Source: Burkholderiales bacterium 39-55-53
GTDB taxonomy: Bacteria; Pseudomonadota; Gammaproteobacteria; Burkholderiales; Burkholderiaceae_C
DNA length: 64,000 bases
Direction: 5' to 3'
Assembly: GCA_002282445.1 (NCBI GenBank)
Contig: NCJK01000002.1
Span: 1-64,000, forward strand
The translations under genes and the position numbers were made by a program. Of this stretch, positions 34,993-43,098 are shown piece by piece (within the stretch, counting starts at the first letter, position 1; each line of letters begins with the position of its first letter). The notes beneath the pieces were generated by a model, which searched no databases, was not told the origin of the DNA, and saw nothing but the letters and a program-made list of their open reading frames with translations.

Positions 34993-36792
34993 CTAGAAAG
35001 GCACAGTGACTTGCAACCAATAACGGTTGCGGTCTCGGGTGCCATCTTGATCGGTGCCCGTCTGGGTGGGGTTAGGGTTGTGGCCCTGGCGACGTGCCCA
35101 ACTAGCCCTAAAGTTCACACCATCGTCGTTGGTGTAAGCCACACTCGCACCAAAACCTCTATAAGTGTTTCGGTTGTGTTGCGGACCGCCTGGGTAGTTG
35201 GGATCATGCTGAAGCCAAATTTGGCCCCAGTCGTAGAAGCCAGCGAGATTAATGCCAGATCCGAGGTTGTGTCGCAACTCAAGCTGAATCAGCTGACCAT
35301 CGACGCCCGAGCCTTCGCCAGTAGGATACGCACGCACACCATTCATGCCACCGAGTTGCATCTTTTCAGATGAGTCAAGATTTTTATCTGCCACCTGTCC
35401 CGTGTAAGAAATAAATGCAGATGTTTCGGTGGTGATGGGTTGCAGCCAAGTGCCCGCAACCCTAAGTTTGTTGAACGCTCCCGCTGTTTTGACACCCGTT
35501 TGGTCTGTTTGCAGGCTTGGCGAACCCTGTAAGTTGACGTTACCGTGAGACAACTGTACTGAGTAAGTACCCGTTCCACCGCCTGGATTGATGTCACGCA
35601 TAAATCCTGAGACCTGTGCCGCGACTACTTTTGTGTCGTAATCAGAAATCAACTGACTTTGGGCTGAGGTATTTTTGAAGTTTTTAATATCTGCGGTCAG
35701 GCTCACAGTAGCACTGACGTCGTCGCGACGGATGAGCGGATACAGCCACTCCATGCCTTTCGTGAGGGAGTGGCCTACAGCACCCAAGATGCCTTCTTCG
35801 CCCACCACCACTTCATACTTTAGGGCCGAAATGTTCATGCCCATGCGCCAACCGTCTACGCCAACAGGGATGCTGTAAGCCAATCTAGCGTAGTCACTGC
35901 CCTTGGTATGAACAGCCACAACGTTCAATAAATCGGCCATGTCATTGGGGTTGAACCAAGTCATGCTGGCCATAACTCGCATGAAGCCAGTAGATCGAGA
36001 GCCTGCGTTGTCCATACTCAGCTCAGCTTGACGCGTACGCCCTTGATACAACTTAAGCAGTAGTTCCGTCTCACCAGCTTCACGACCTTGACGCAAAGAG
36101 CCTTGGGCACTGATACCCGGAACATCGTTGGCCAATGCCAATGCACGATCAAGTGATTTGGCATTCAAAGGTTCGCCAATTTTTTGTTGTGACTCAATGA
36201 TGGCTACTACATGCGCCTGAGTGTTGGGCAAGTCAGCCAGCTCTTGCTCGACTTCGACTTTAGAAAAGACGGATTCAATGACATCAACCGTCAAAACACC
36301 GTCGGTCAAGTCTTGCGGCGGCAAGATGGCACGTGCCAAATAGTTATTACTTCGATAATAAGACTCAACGACCATGCCGATTTCTAGCATTTGCTCATAG
36401 GTCATAGGAGTGTTGATGAAGGGCTCGACAAGCCCCTTAAGCTCCATATCACCGAGGATCGTGACGCCTTTGAATGTGATCGATTTAAGAGTTATCTGCG
36501 ACTTGGCAGCTTCAATGACCTCTTTTTCTTCAACTATTTTTTCCATCAAAGCACCCACAGTACCTGGCGCATAGACCTCGGCTGGGCTAGGTAACTCGGT
36601 CGAATTGGCAGTGATTGGTTTTCCAGTGATGGCCTCGGTCCACTCAGTGACGGGCAGCTTGGTTTTGTTCTCAATCGCGCGCAGGACAGCGCCTGTGTTT
36701 TTTGGTAACACTGGGTCGTAGATGCTCAACGACCCACCCAAAAGGCACAGGAACGCAATCGCAGCAATAAATCGCGATCGAGTTAATTTCAC
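34993..36792 (-). CDS. TpsB-type outer-membrane transporter (FhaC/ShlB family)
   Basis: At 599 residues this has the usual length and layout of a TPS outer-membrane transporter. It begins with a signal-anchor-like segment (FIAAIAFLCLLGGSLSI). A POTRA region lies at about residues 100-185, with SITFKG, then YRSNNYLARAILPPQDL and VDVIES. A second POTRA-like stretch follows, then a 16-strand-type barrel ending in the aromatic terminus WLQVTVPF. The loop-6 tip motif is present as GVRAYPTGE, a variant of VRGY. It should recognise the TPS domain of the giant exoprotein and pass it unfolded across the outer membrane. The start is GTG without an obvious ribosome site. The stop lies three bases from the exoprotein's first possible start, so the two are surely co-transcribed. 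Confidence 0.93.
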   Translation of the reverse strand: MKLTRSRFIAAIAFLCLLGGSLSIYDPVLPKNTGAVLRAIENKTKLPVTEWTEAITGKPITANSTELPSPAEVYAPGTVGALMEKIVEEKEVIEAAKSQITLKSITFKGVTILGDMELKGLVEPFINTPMTYEQMLEIGMVVESYYRSNNYLARAILPPQDLTDGVLTVDVIESVFSKVEVEQELADLPNTQAHVVAIIESQQKIGEPLNAKSLDRALALANDVPGISAQGSLRQGREAGETELLLKLYQGRTRQAELSMDNAGSRSTGFMRVMASMTWFNPNDMADLLNVVAVHTKGSDYARLAYSIPVGVDGWRMGMNISALKYEVVVGEEGILGAVGHSLTKGMEWLYPLIRRDDVSATVSLTADIKNFKNTSAQSQLISDYDTKVVAAQVSGFMRDINPGGGTGTYSVQLSHGNVNLQGSPSLQTDQTGVKTAGAFNKLRVAGTWLQPITTETSAFISYTGQVADKNLDSSEKMQLGGMNGVRAYPTGEGSGVDGQLIQLELRHNLGSGINLAGFYDWGQIWLQHDPNYPGGPQHNRNTYRGFGASVAYTNDDGVNFRASWARRQGHNPNPTQTGTDQDGTRDRNRYWLQVTVPF

Positions 36793-36923
36793 AAAATGAG
36801 TACTAAAACTACCATAAGGGTAGACTTAATGCAAATTCCGTGCCTTGCCGCTTTATTGACGGTTTTACAGGGGGATTTGGGGTGTTCTAGTCGCTAGGCC
36901 TCTGTTTGCCTAACTTTGCCAAC

Positions 36924-37364
36924 TTAGCGTTTAGGTTTATTTGGGGGAATCGTCTCAATCACTTGGATGATCAGCTCTGCCCCTGTCAGATCTTGGCGTG
37001 GAATGTAGGCCTGCACCAACCACCCTCTTTTGCGATATTCCTCAGTCACGGCATCGGTCAAATGCTTCAAATCATGCTCATTCAAAGCCCGATTTGCAAA
37101 AGATTTGACGCTTGCCAGCAAATCTGCGTCGCTCAATCGGGCGTTTCCGAGAAACTTGAATCGCTGCACAACGATCGATGTGGCGTCAGTCAACACAGCT
37201 TCAGGGGGCAAAGCCACGCGCGTTTGAAAGCTAGGCTGGGTTTGACTGAATCGTATGTTTTGCTCGGTTTGGCGCATCAAAGCGCCTGCATCTGGGATGT
37301 TTTGCGCTGCCGCGGCCGCGCTGAAAAGCACAGAAAAAGCGACGGTCAATTGCGTGTTGCGCAT
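36924..37364 (-). CDS. Secreted stand-alone POTRA-domain protein of the TPS operon
   Basis: This 146-residue protein has a signal peptide (VAFSVLFSAAAAAQ) and a single ShlB-type POTRA domain with VVQRFKFLGNARLSDADL, then YRKRGWLVQAYIPRQDL and LIIQVIETI. It ends a few residues later (PPNKPKR) where a transporter would enter its barrel. A strong ribosome site (GAGGGGG) precedes the ATG. It sits 131 bp upstream of the full transporter in the same orientation. It could be a periplasmic chaperone or adaptor holding the exoprotein's TPS domain, or the preserved stump of a duplicated tpsB. The clean signal peptide, good ribosome site and short polar end favour a functional protein. The role is inferred. 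Confidence 0.8.
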   Translation of the reverse strand: MRNTQLTVAFSVLFSAAAAAQNIPDAGALMRQTEQNIRFSQTQPSFQTRVALPPEAVLTDATSIVVQRFKFLGNARLSDADLLASVKSFANRALNEHDLKHLTDAVTEEYRKRGWLVQAYIPRQDLTGAELIIQVIETIPPNKPKR

Positions 37365-37429
37365 TCATACCCCCTCAAGTCAGAAAAAGTCTGAAACAAA
37401 CCAAGCATAGCGCGTGCCTAGCCAGATGC

Positions 37430-37903
37430 CTAATTGCCCATGGCTCTTTTCTTGAAATCATCCGGAAGGTTGCATTCAGCCAACTCGGATTCAAGTTGGG
37501 CGTCTCCTACGATGTATTCACCGCGTTTTGAGAAGTTATCTTTCAGTCGCTGGCTGTAAACCTCGGAAACCACGCCAACATTTCGATGGACTGTTTTCAT
37601 CGTGTCTTTGCTCTTGAGGCCACGTTTTTTGTCGGTTTCACGCTCATTTGCTTCAGAAAGCACCATGTAATGCTGCGCCAAAGCCTCAAAGTCACTGGCG
37701 CCTTTGGCCTGTCCTTTGCGCGCCAACAGCGCTGACACATTCAACTGAAGTGCCGCGCAACGGTTGTACATATATGACAACCGTGTTGGGTCTTTGTAGG
37801 TTTGGTACTGCGTGCGCAAATCGTCAAACGACTTTAAATCGGCTGCTTGAGCGGATGCAGCGCCCCACACAAGGACGATCCAGAGAAACTTTGCACTTTT
37901 CAT
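37430..37903 (-). CDS. Exported protein of unknown function heading the TPS operon
   Basis: I do not recognise a family. The start is placed at the ATG at 37,903 because GGAAG lies eight bases upstream; a start 21 bp earlier would put a charged stretch before the signal. The 157-residue product has a signal peptide (KFLWIVLVWGAASAQAA) and a mature, mostly helical, Lys/Glu-rich domain with two cysteines (YNRCAAL and AECNLPDDF) that could form a disulfide in the periplasm. The gene is first in a minus-strand series with the POTRA protein, the transporter and the exoprotein. That placement suggests, but does not show, a role in their export or surface handling. It is divergent from the TPR gene, 77 bp away. 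Confidence 0.7.
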   Translation of the reverse strand: MKSAKFLWIVLVWGAASAQAADLKSFDDLRTQYQTYKDPTRLSYMYNRCAALQLNVSALLARKGQAKGASDFEALAQHYMVLSEANERETDKKRGLKSKDTMKTVHRNVGVVSEVYSQRLKDNFSKRGEYIVGDAQLESELAECNLPDDFKKRAMGN

Positions 37904-37931
37904 ATTTGTAACTTCCACTGTCAATTATTCG

Positions 37932-37948
37932 TTGGCACGAGTTGTGCT
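37932..37948 (+). promoter_or_regulatory. Candidate sigma-54 (-24/-12) promoter for the TPR gene
   Basis: The element reads TTGGCAC, five bases, then GTGCT. This matches all six positions of the -24 TGGCAC box and four of five of the -12 TTGCW box, with the required 12-base GG-to-GC spacing. It places a start near 37,960, just before AGGAG (37,971-37,975) and the ATG at 37,981. The GCAC/GTGC halves also form a small palindrome, so a repressor site is an alternative. Confidence 0.55.
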
Positions 37949-37980
37949 TATCTCAATTGAATTTTATTCAGGAGTAAACC

Positions 37981-38262
37981 ATGTCACACCAATACTTATC
38001 AGGCGCCAAGCACACAAGCTTCACGCTGAACGAACTCATTCAAGCAGCTGAGATGCTACAGGCATCCGGCCAATACCAAGAAGCGATCGATTTGTATCGC
38101 CAATGGTTGCAACACGGTAAAGATGACTGCAAGCACGTTGCTTGGTTCAACTACGGCTGGTTGCTGCAAAAGCAGAACAAATTTGATGAGGCAGCCAATG
38201 CCTACAACCAGTTAACAGATAACTACGCGAGCTATTTGTCCGGAAACACTGCCATGGCTTGA
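37981..38262 (+). CDS. Small TPR-repeat protein
   Basis: This 93-residue protein consists of about two TPR helix pairs, with LQASGQYQEAIDLYRQWLQ followed by AWFNYGWLLQKQNKFDEAA, then a short tail. It has a very good ribosome site (CAGGAGTAAACC before ATG). It resembles the N-terminal TPR start of SPINDLY/HMW1C-like protein glycosyltransferases, which often modify TPS adhesins, but no catalytic part follows in any frame before the tRNA gene. It is either a true small adaptor protein or what remains of such an enzyme. It is cytoplasmic, as no signal peptide is present. The divergent TPS operon and the upstream sigma-54-like element suggest regulated expression. Confidence 0.75.
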   Translation: MSHQYLSGAKHTSFTLNELIQAAEMLQASGQYQEAIDLYRQWLQHGKDDCKHVAWFNYGWLLQKQNKFDEAANAYNQLTDNYASYLSGNTAMA

Positions 38263-38416
38263 CCTTGGCTGAGGTCAATCGTTCAAGCTACTTTTCAAGT
38301 GGCAAGCATCAATTCGCCCTGAACTTTTGGTTCTACTCCCCTAGGGCGGTTTTTGCTTGAGCCTCTTATTTACATAAGATTAATCGTATGGCCATAAAAA
38401 TCACACGGACAAAGAA

Positions 38417-38446
38417 AAAAGGACTTAGATTTCTCTAAGTCCTTTT
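38417..38446 (-). terminator. Rho-independent terminator of tRNA-Lys
   Basis: A perfect 13-bp stem (38,417-38,429 with 38,434-38,446) with a four-base loop is flanked by A/T runs. It lies 10 bp past the tRNA 3' end and could work in both directions, also ending the TPR transcript. Between 38,263 and 38,416 I see only a short CCCTAGGG palindrome followed by a T run. Confidence 0.85.
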
Positions 38447-38455
38447 AAAGATTTT

Positions 38456-38531
38456 TGGTGGGACCAGCGGGGGTCGAACCCACGACAAACGGATTAAAAG
38501 TCCGCTGCTCTACCAACTGAGCTATGGTCCC
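38456..38531 (-). tRNA. tRNA-Lys (anticodon UUU)
   Basis: The 76-nt minus-strand sequence begins GGGACCATAGCTCAGTTGGT and ends GGTCCCACCA. It has a matching acceptor stem, a D-loop AGTTGGTAGA, an anticodon loop CTTTTAA giving UUU, and a GGTTCGACC T-loop. The 3' CCA is encoded. It decodes AAA/AAG lysine codons. Confidence 0.97.
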
Positions 38532-38578
38532 ATCACGCTTGATATTCAACCTAAGTTTCGTATCCTGCGAAGCCTAAA

Positions 38579-38608
38579 AGTATAACGCAATTTTTAGTGT
38601 TTTGGCAA
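38579..38608 (-). promoter_or_regulatory. Sigma-70-type promoter for tRNA-Lys, overlapping the tcdA end
   Basis: On the minus strand TTGCCA (38,608-38,603) and TATACT (38,584-38,579) are 18 bp apart, each matching five of six consensus bases. This would give a leader of about 40 nt before the tRNA. The -35 box lies inside the last codons of tcdA. Confidence 0.6.
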
Positions 38609-39382
38609 TGGGCGTGAAGAAATTTGGTCAAAAACCCATCCTGCTGCGCACTGCCCAAACGTGGCTGTGACGCTGACCACCGAGCCGTAGCCACTGCAGT
38701 TCAAAGTGCCATCGCCTTGAACATCACAACTCGCATCAGGAGACACGACCGCCTCTCGGCTGAACACACAGGCCACGCCCATTTTTTTTCCATCGCGTGC
38801 TGCGCCATGCTCGCGGCGCAAGTTGTAGCGAAGCTTGGCCAGTAAAGGATCGTGGCTGGTATTGCACAGGTCATCAATGTCTACCTTGTGTGCCAAGCGC
38901 TTGCCACCCGCAGCGCCCACCGTGATGAACAACACTTTGTGATAAATGGCCCATGCCGACATGGCCGTTTTGGCTTTGACTTGGTCGCAGGCATCCACCA
39001 CGGCATCCACGTCAGCACCATTCAAAATGCTGGGCCAGTTGCTAGGCTCCACAAAGTCTTCAATGCAAGTCACCACGCAGTCGGGGTTGATGTGGGCAAT
39101 GCGCTGGCGCATGGCTTCGACCTTGGCCATACCCACGGTGTCATCAAGCGCATGGATCTGGCGGTTGATGTTGGACTCGGCCACGTTGTCGAGGTCAATC
39201 AGGGTCAAGCGCCCGACTCCACTTCGGGCCAAGGCCTCTACCGTCCATGAGCCGACGCCACCTATGCCCACCACCACCACATGGGCGGCGCGTATGCGAG
39301 CGGCGCCAGTGACGCCGTAAAGGCGGGCTAAGCCACCAAAGCGGCGATCAAGATCCGCTGGCTCGGGTAATGGCTCAGGCAC
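38594..39382 (-). CDS. tcdA: tRNA threonylcarbamoyladenosine dehydratase
   Basis: This 262-residue E1-like/ThiF-fold protein matches TcdA (CsdL). The nucleotide-binding GIGGVGSW is at about residues 39-46. DLDNVAESNINRQ, CDQVKAK and VGAAGG follow, and a GYGSVVSVTATFG segment is near the end. TcdA uses ATP to cyclise t6A37 to ct6A37 in tRNAs that read ANN codons, including the tRNA-Lys encoded next door. The start is GTG, and the first eight bases overlap the end of the yedE-type gene, suggesting coupled translation. The CPxC motifs expected for zinc in some ThiF relatives are not seen. Confidence 0.93.
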   Translation of the reverse strand: MPEPLPEPADLDRRFGGLARLYGVTGAARIRAAHVVVVGIGGVGSWTVEALARSGVGRLTLIDLDNVAESNINRQIHALDDTVGMAKVEAMRQRIAHINPDCVVTCIEDFVEPSNWPSILNGADVDAVVDACDQVKAKTAMSAWAIYHKVLFITVGAAGGKRLAHKVDIDDLCNTSHDPLLAKLRYNLRREHGAARDGKKMGVACVFSREAVVSPDASCDVQGDGTLNCSGYGSVVSVTATFGQCAAGWVFDQISSRPLPKH

Positions 39383-40457
39383 AAGAGCTGCGCTCTAAGC
39401 GAGCGGCTTGCAGGCGCAACGACACCACGGCTCCCACCACGATAGCCGCCAAAGCTAGCATGGCGTTGAGACTGAGGGTAGAGATACCGCTCAAGCCTTG
39501 GCCAATGGTGCAACCCATGGCGGTGACCCCGCCCACGCCCATGAGCACACTGCCCAAAAGGTGTTGCCCTAAGTCACGCGGATTGGCAAAGCCTTCTAGG
39601 CGGAACTTTTTACCTTGCAAGGCCGAAGTGGCAGCGCCACAAATCACACCCACCACAGCCAACACGCCGGCTGTCAGCACCTTGGAGGCATCGCTGTAAA
39701 ACATCAGCCAATCTAGGCTATTGGCAATAGGTGCGACAAAGTTAAAGGCCTCGATGCGCCCCGAGCTGGTGGCTAAGTAAACAGCATCCAATGTTTCTGG
39801 GTGCTCAGGCACAAAGCCCAAATGGCCGCTGACCCACCACATGGCCACCACGATGGCGCCCACGCCAACACCAGCTACCGCGCTGTTGAGGCTCCAAAAC
39901 GCTTTGTCGCGCAAGACCCACACCAGCAGCAAGACAGCCACGATGTAGCCAAGGCCGGGAATACCTAAGGCGTTCAAATTAGCGCCTGCGGGCATAGCGA
40001 TGAACACTTGGTCCACCGTGCTGTCTCGCAGCACAGCAGTGATGCCTTTAAGGGTTGCGAATGCGCTGATGCCCATGACCACGAAAACCACCACTGATTT
40101 GAGGTTGCCGCCGCCAATGCGCACCAAGGCTTTGTTACCGCAGCCCGAAGCGATGACCATGCCGTAGCCAAACATCAAACCGCCCACCAGCGTCGACAGC
40201 CACATCAGACGCGTGCCTGCGTACAAACTTTTCGAGGGGTCGATCAAACCTGCATCCGACAAAGCCGTAAAGCCCAGCATGGCAACAGCGATGGCACAGA
40301 CCCATTGACGGGCGCGGGTCCAGTCACCCATGTGCACAACATCTGCTATAGCGCCCATGGTGCAAAAGTGGGTGCGGTGGCTGATGATGCCCAGCAAAAA
40401 ACCCCCAAGAAAAAAGGCCCCTAGGACCTCTTTGGTCAGTGTGGCTAACTCGCTCAT
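39375..40457 (-). CDS. YeeE/YedE (TsuA-like) sulfur-compound transporter
   Basis: A 360-residue integral membrane protein with about nine or ten hydrophobic segments. It keeps the three cysteine motifs of the YeeE/YedE family: THFCTMG (C32), SGCGNK (C106) and MGCTIGQG near residue 325. In the characterised thiosulfate transporter TsuA, equivalent cysteines relay the substrate through the membrane. Thiosulfate or a similar sulfur species is therefore the likely substrate, but this is inferred. Its ATG overlaps the cpoB stop (ATGA) and its 3' end overlaps tcdA, so all three are probably translated from one message. Confidence 0.88.
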   Translation of the reverse strand: MSELATLTKEVLGAFFLGGFLLGIISHRTHFCTMGAIADVVHMGDWTRARQWVCAIAVAMLGFTALSDAGLIDPSKSLYAGTRLMWLSTLVGGLMFGYGMVIASGCGNKALVRIGGGNLKSVVVFVVMGISAFATLKGITAVLRDSTVDQVFIAMPAGANLNALGIPGLGYIVAVLLLVWVLRDKAFWSLNSAVAGVGVGAIVVAMWWVSGHLGFVPEHPETLDAVYLATSSGRIEAFNFVAPIANSLDWLMFYSDASKVLTAGVLAVVGVICGAATSALQGKKFRLEGFANPRDLGQHLLGSVLMGVGGVTAMGCTIGQGLSGISTLSLNAMLALAAIVVGAVVSLRLQAARLERSSCA

Positions 40458-41185
40458 TTGAGTTTGGCCAAACGCTCAGATGCCGCGGCGGCGGCCTCTG
40501 TATGGGGGTAGTTCTTCACAACGTCACCCAGGGTTTTGCGTGCTGCTTTGATTTCCTTCAGCTCCAACTGGCAATTAGCCACCGACAGCATGGACTCAGG
40601 CGCACGCATGTGGTTAGGGGCTTTGGTCAGCAACGTGTTGAAGTTGTTGATGGCGCTGGTGTAGCTGCGGCTTGCATATTGGGCATTGCCCAACCAAAAC
40701 AACGAGGGCAAGACGTAGCCACTTTTCGGGTTGCGTTTGATGAAATCATTGAACGCTGTACTTGCAGCAGAAAACTCACCCTTGCGGAAAATGGCCAACG
40801 CGTCTTCGTAAGCTTTGGTCTCGGCAGGATCAGCGACAAACTCGACGCCATCGACCTTGACTGTTGCTGGTTCAAATTTCTTCAAGCGGTCATCCACGCC
40901 TTGAGACAGTTCTTGAGCACGACGCAGCTCTTGGGTCAACTCTTCTTTTTCTCCACGCAAGCGCGCTGTTTCGGCACGCAAGGCCTCAAACTGGTTTTGC
41001 TGTTCCAGCAAGCTGCGTTGAAAGTTTTGAATTTCTTGGCCTTGACGCTCCACACGTTCACGTAAATCCAAGATGGCGCGGCGCGCCTCGTCGTCTTCAA
41101 ACAATGCAGCTTGAGCAGTGGCTGACAGCAACATGGCAGCAGCCAAGGCTACCGCGCGGATAGAAAAAGAAGCGTTCATGGTCAT
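40454..41185 (-). CDS. cpoB: Cell division coordinator CpoB (YbgF)
   Basis: This 243-residue periplasmic protein has a signal peptide ending at AQAALF, a coiled coil at about residues 35-105 (LRERVERQGQEIQN onward) that drives trimer formation, and three C-terminal TPRs (about 125-235; FRKGEFSAASTAF, WLGNAQYASRSY). CpoB links Tol-Pal to the peptidoglycan synthase PBP1B during constriction. The start overlaps the pal stop as ATGA; an ATG two codons later is an alternative. No tolQ, tolR or tolA is seen in this window. Confidence 0.95.
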   Translation of the reverse strand: MTMNASFSIRAVALAAAMLLSATAQAALFEDDEARRAILDLRERVERQGQEIQNFQRSLLEQQNQFEALRAETARLRGEKEELTQELRRAQELSQGVDDRLKKFEPATVKVDGVEFVADPAETKAYEDALAIFRKGEFSAASTAFNDFIKRNPKSGYVLPSLFWLGNAQYASRSYTSAINNFNTLLTKAPNHMRAPESMLSVANCQLELKEIKAARKTLGDVVKNYPHTEAAAAASERLAKLK

Positions 41186-41691
41186 TGGTAATTCAGTGCA
41201 GCGCGGCGGTTTTGTGAGTACGCTGACTCGTCAGAGCCTTGTGCCACTGGTTTTTCTTTGCCAAAGCTCACAGCTTCCATTTGTGCTTCAGGCACGCCCA
41301 AAGTGCTGAGGGCGCGACGCACGGCATCCGAACGCTTCTGGCCCAAGGCCAAGTTGTATTCGCTACCACCGCGTGCATCGGTGTGACCTTCGAGGTTTAC
41401 ACGACGGTTGCGGTCTGCACGCAAGTAGCGTGAATGTGCTTCGAGCACACTTTGGTATTCGCCCTTGACGGTGTAGCTGTCGAGGTCAAAGTAAATGATG
41501 TGCTCAACACCCACGGGGCCAGTTTTAATGCCTTCCATGGCGCCAAGATTGCGAGAGCTCAAGCCATTGACGCTGCTTTGACCAGCAGCACCGCCTGAGC
41601 GGTCATCCACTTGCACATCGTCAAGCTTGACGCCAGAGGCGCAACCAGACAACACGGCCGCGATAGACACGAGTAACAGAAGTTTTTTCAT
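41182..41691 (-). CDS. pal: Peptidoglycan-associated lipoprotein Pal
   Basis: The 169-residue lipoprotein has a lipobox LSGC at Cys17 and a short linker. An OmpA-type peptidoglycan-binding domain fills about residues 60-169, with IIYFDLDSY, then EGHTDARGGSEYNLALGQKR and SQNRRA. It is anchored in the outer-membrane inner leaflet, binds diaminopimelate-containing peptidoglycan and partners TolB. It lies 30 bp downstream of tolB. Confidence 0.97.
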   Translation of the reverse strand: MKKLLLLVSIAAVLSGCASGVKLDDVQVDDRSGGAAGQSSVNGLSSRNLGAMEGIKTGPVGVEHIIYFDLDSYTVKGEYQSVLEAHSRYLRADRNRRVNLEGHTDARGGSEYNLALGQKRSDAVRRALSTLGVPEAQMEAVSFGKEKPVAQGSDESAYSQNRRAALNYQ

Positions 41692-41721
41692 ATATGTCGA
41701 TTTAAAAAGTAAGAAACAAAA

Positions 41722-43005
41722 TTAAGGCAAGGCTTTGCTGAATGGGCCCCAGTTGGGCTCACGCAAATCGCCACCTTGGCCAGACAAACGGGCTTTGATG
41801 CGGCCATCCAGTGTGGTGGTCATGAGGGCTTCACGACCATCTTGCTGGGTTGCGTACACAATCAAACGGCTGTTGGGCGCAAAGCTGGGGCGCTCGTCAC
41901 GGCTGGTGTCGGTGATGGCAGCCACGTTGCCGCTGGCAATGTCCATCACGTGCAGCTTGAACGCACCGCCAATGCGAGAAATGTAGGTCAGCCAACGGCC
42001 GTCGGGGCTGATAGCGGGTGAAATGTTGTAGGTGCCGTTGAATGTCACGCGGTTGGCTGGGCCACCCGAGGCAGGCATGCGGTAGATCTGAGGCGCACCG
42101 CCGCGGTCGCTCACAAAGTAAATAGCTGTGCCATCGGGCGAAAAGACTGGCTCTGTGTCAATGGCCGCGGATTGTGTCAAACGACGAGGCTCGCCGCCAG
42201 TCGCATCAATCACAAACAACTGAGAACCGCCATCGCGGCTCAAAGTCACTGCCAAACTGCGGCCATCAGGCGACCAGCTGGGCGCACTGTTAGAGCCACG
42301 GAAGTTGGCAACCACACGGCGCTTGCCGGTAGACACATCGTGGACATACACCACAGGCTTGCGAGACTCAAATGACACATAAGCCAATTGATTGCCCGTG
42401 GGCGACCAGCTGGGTGAAATGATGGGTTCTGGGCTGGCCAAAGCAGATTGGGCGTTTTCACCGTCAGAGTCAGCCACCCACAGGTTGAATCGGCTGCCGG
42501 CCTTGGTCACATAGGCAATTCGCGTGGAGAACACGCCTTTGTCGCCCGTGAGTTTTTCGTAAATGAAGTCTGAAATCTTGTGCGAGGCCAAGCGCAAATC
42601 GCCCGTCACCACCACATAGCTCATGGCCCCGAGGTCTTGGCCTCGCACCACATCCCACAAGCGCACACGCACGTCGTATCGGCCGTCATTCATTCGACTG
42701 ATGCTGCCCGTCAACAATGCGTCTGCGCCCTTTTGACGCATGGCGCTGATGTCGGGGCGCTGGGTTTCGTCCACCACAACGCCTGCAGACACGCCACGGA
42801 ACTGGCCGCTGCGCTCTAAATCAGCCTGTACGATCGCTGAAATCTTTTGAGGCGAGGTTTCTTCACCACGCAAAGGGGCAAAGGCAATCGGCACTTGGGT
42901 CAAACCCACGCCCGACACTTCGACCCGGAACTGCGCCCACGCTGACAAGGCCAACAAGCCTGCGGTCAAGAACCCAAGTGCAAAGCGTAAAAAGTGACGT
43001 GTCAT
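41722..43005 (-). CDS. tolB: Tol-Pal system protein TolB
   Basis: The protein has a signal peptide ending SAWAQ, an N-terminal anticodon-binding-like domain (about residues 25-150, with [11 protein letters not shown] and ADALLTGSI), and a six-bladed beta-propeller of TolB/WD-like repeats ([30 protein letters not shown]). It is periplasmic and shuttles between Pal and TolA. I chose the ATG at 43,005 over an in-frame TTG 18 bp upstream, which would add HH-rich residues before the signal peptide. It heads the tolB-pal-cpoB-yedE-tcdA series and is divergent from msbA over a 93-bp gap. Confidence 0.95.
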   Translation of the reverse strand: MTRHFLRFALGFLTAGLLALSAWAQFRVEVSGVGLTQVPIAFAPLRGEETSPQKISAIVQADLERSGQFRGVSAGVVVDETQRPDISAMRQKGADALLTGSISRMNDGRYDVRVRLWDVVRGQDLGAMSYVVVTGDLRLASHKISDFIYEKLTGDKGVFSTRIAYVTKAGSRFNLWVADSDGENAQSALASPEPIISPSWSPTGNQLAYVSFESRKPVVYVHDVSTGKRRVVANFRGSNSAPSWSPDGRSLAVTLSRDGGSQLFVIDATGGEPRRLTQSAAIDTEPVFSPDGTAIYFVSDRGGAPQIYRMPASGGPANRVTFNGTYNISPAISPDGRWLTYISRIGGAFKLHVMDIASGNVAAITDTSRDERPSFAPNSRLIVYATQQDGREALMTTTLDGRIKARLSGQGGDLREPNWGPFSKALP

Positions 43006-43098
43006 GGTGTGATGGGTAGCCAAATGAATGTGTAGATTTTAGTGGTGAACGAGTGGCGATAATGCCTTGTATTGCGTTTCTTGCAACTCTAAGAATTT

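Noticed and set aside
36906-37394. A 162-codon plus-strand frame
   Set aside because: It lies exactly opposite the POTRA gene, whose signal peptide, domain and ribosome site are clear.
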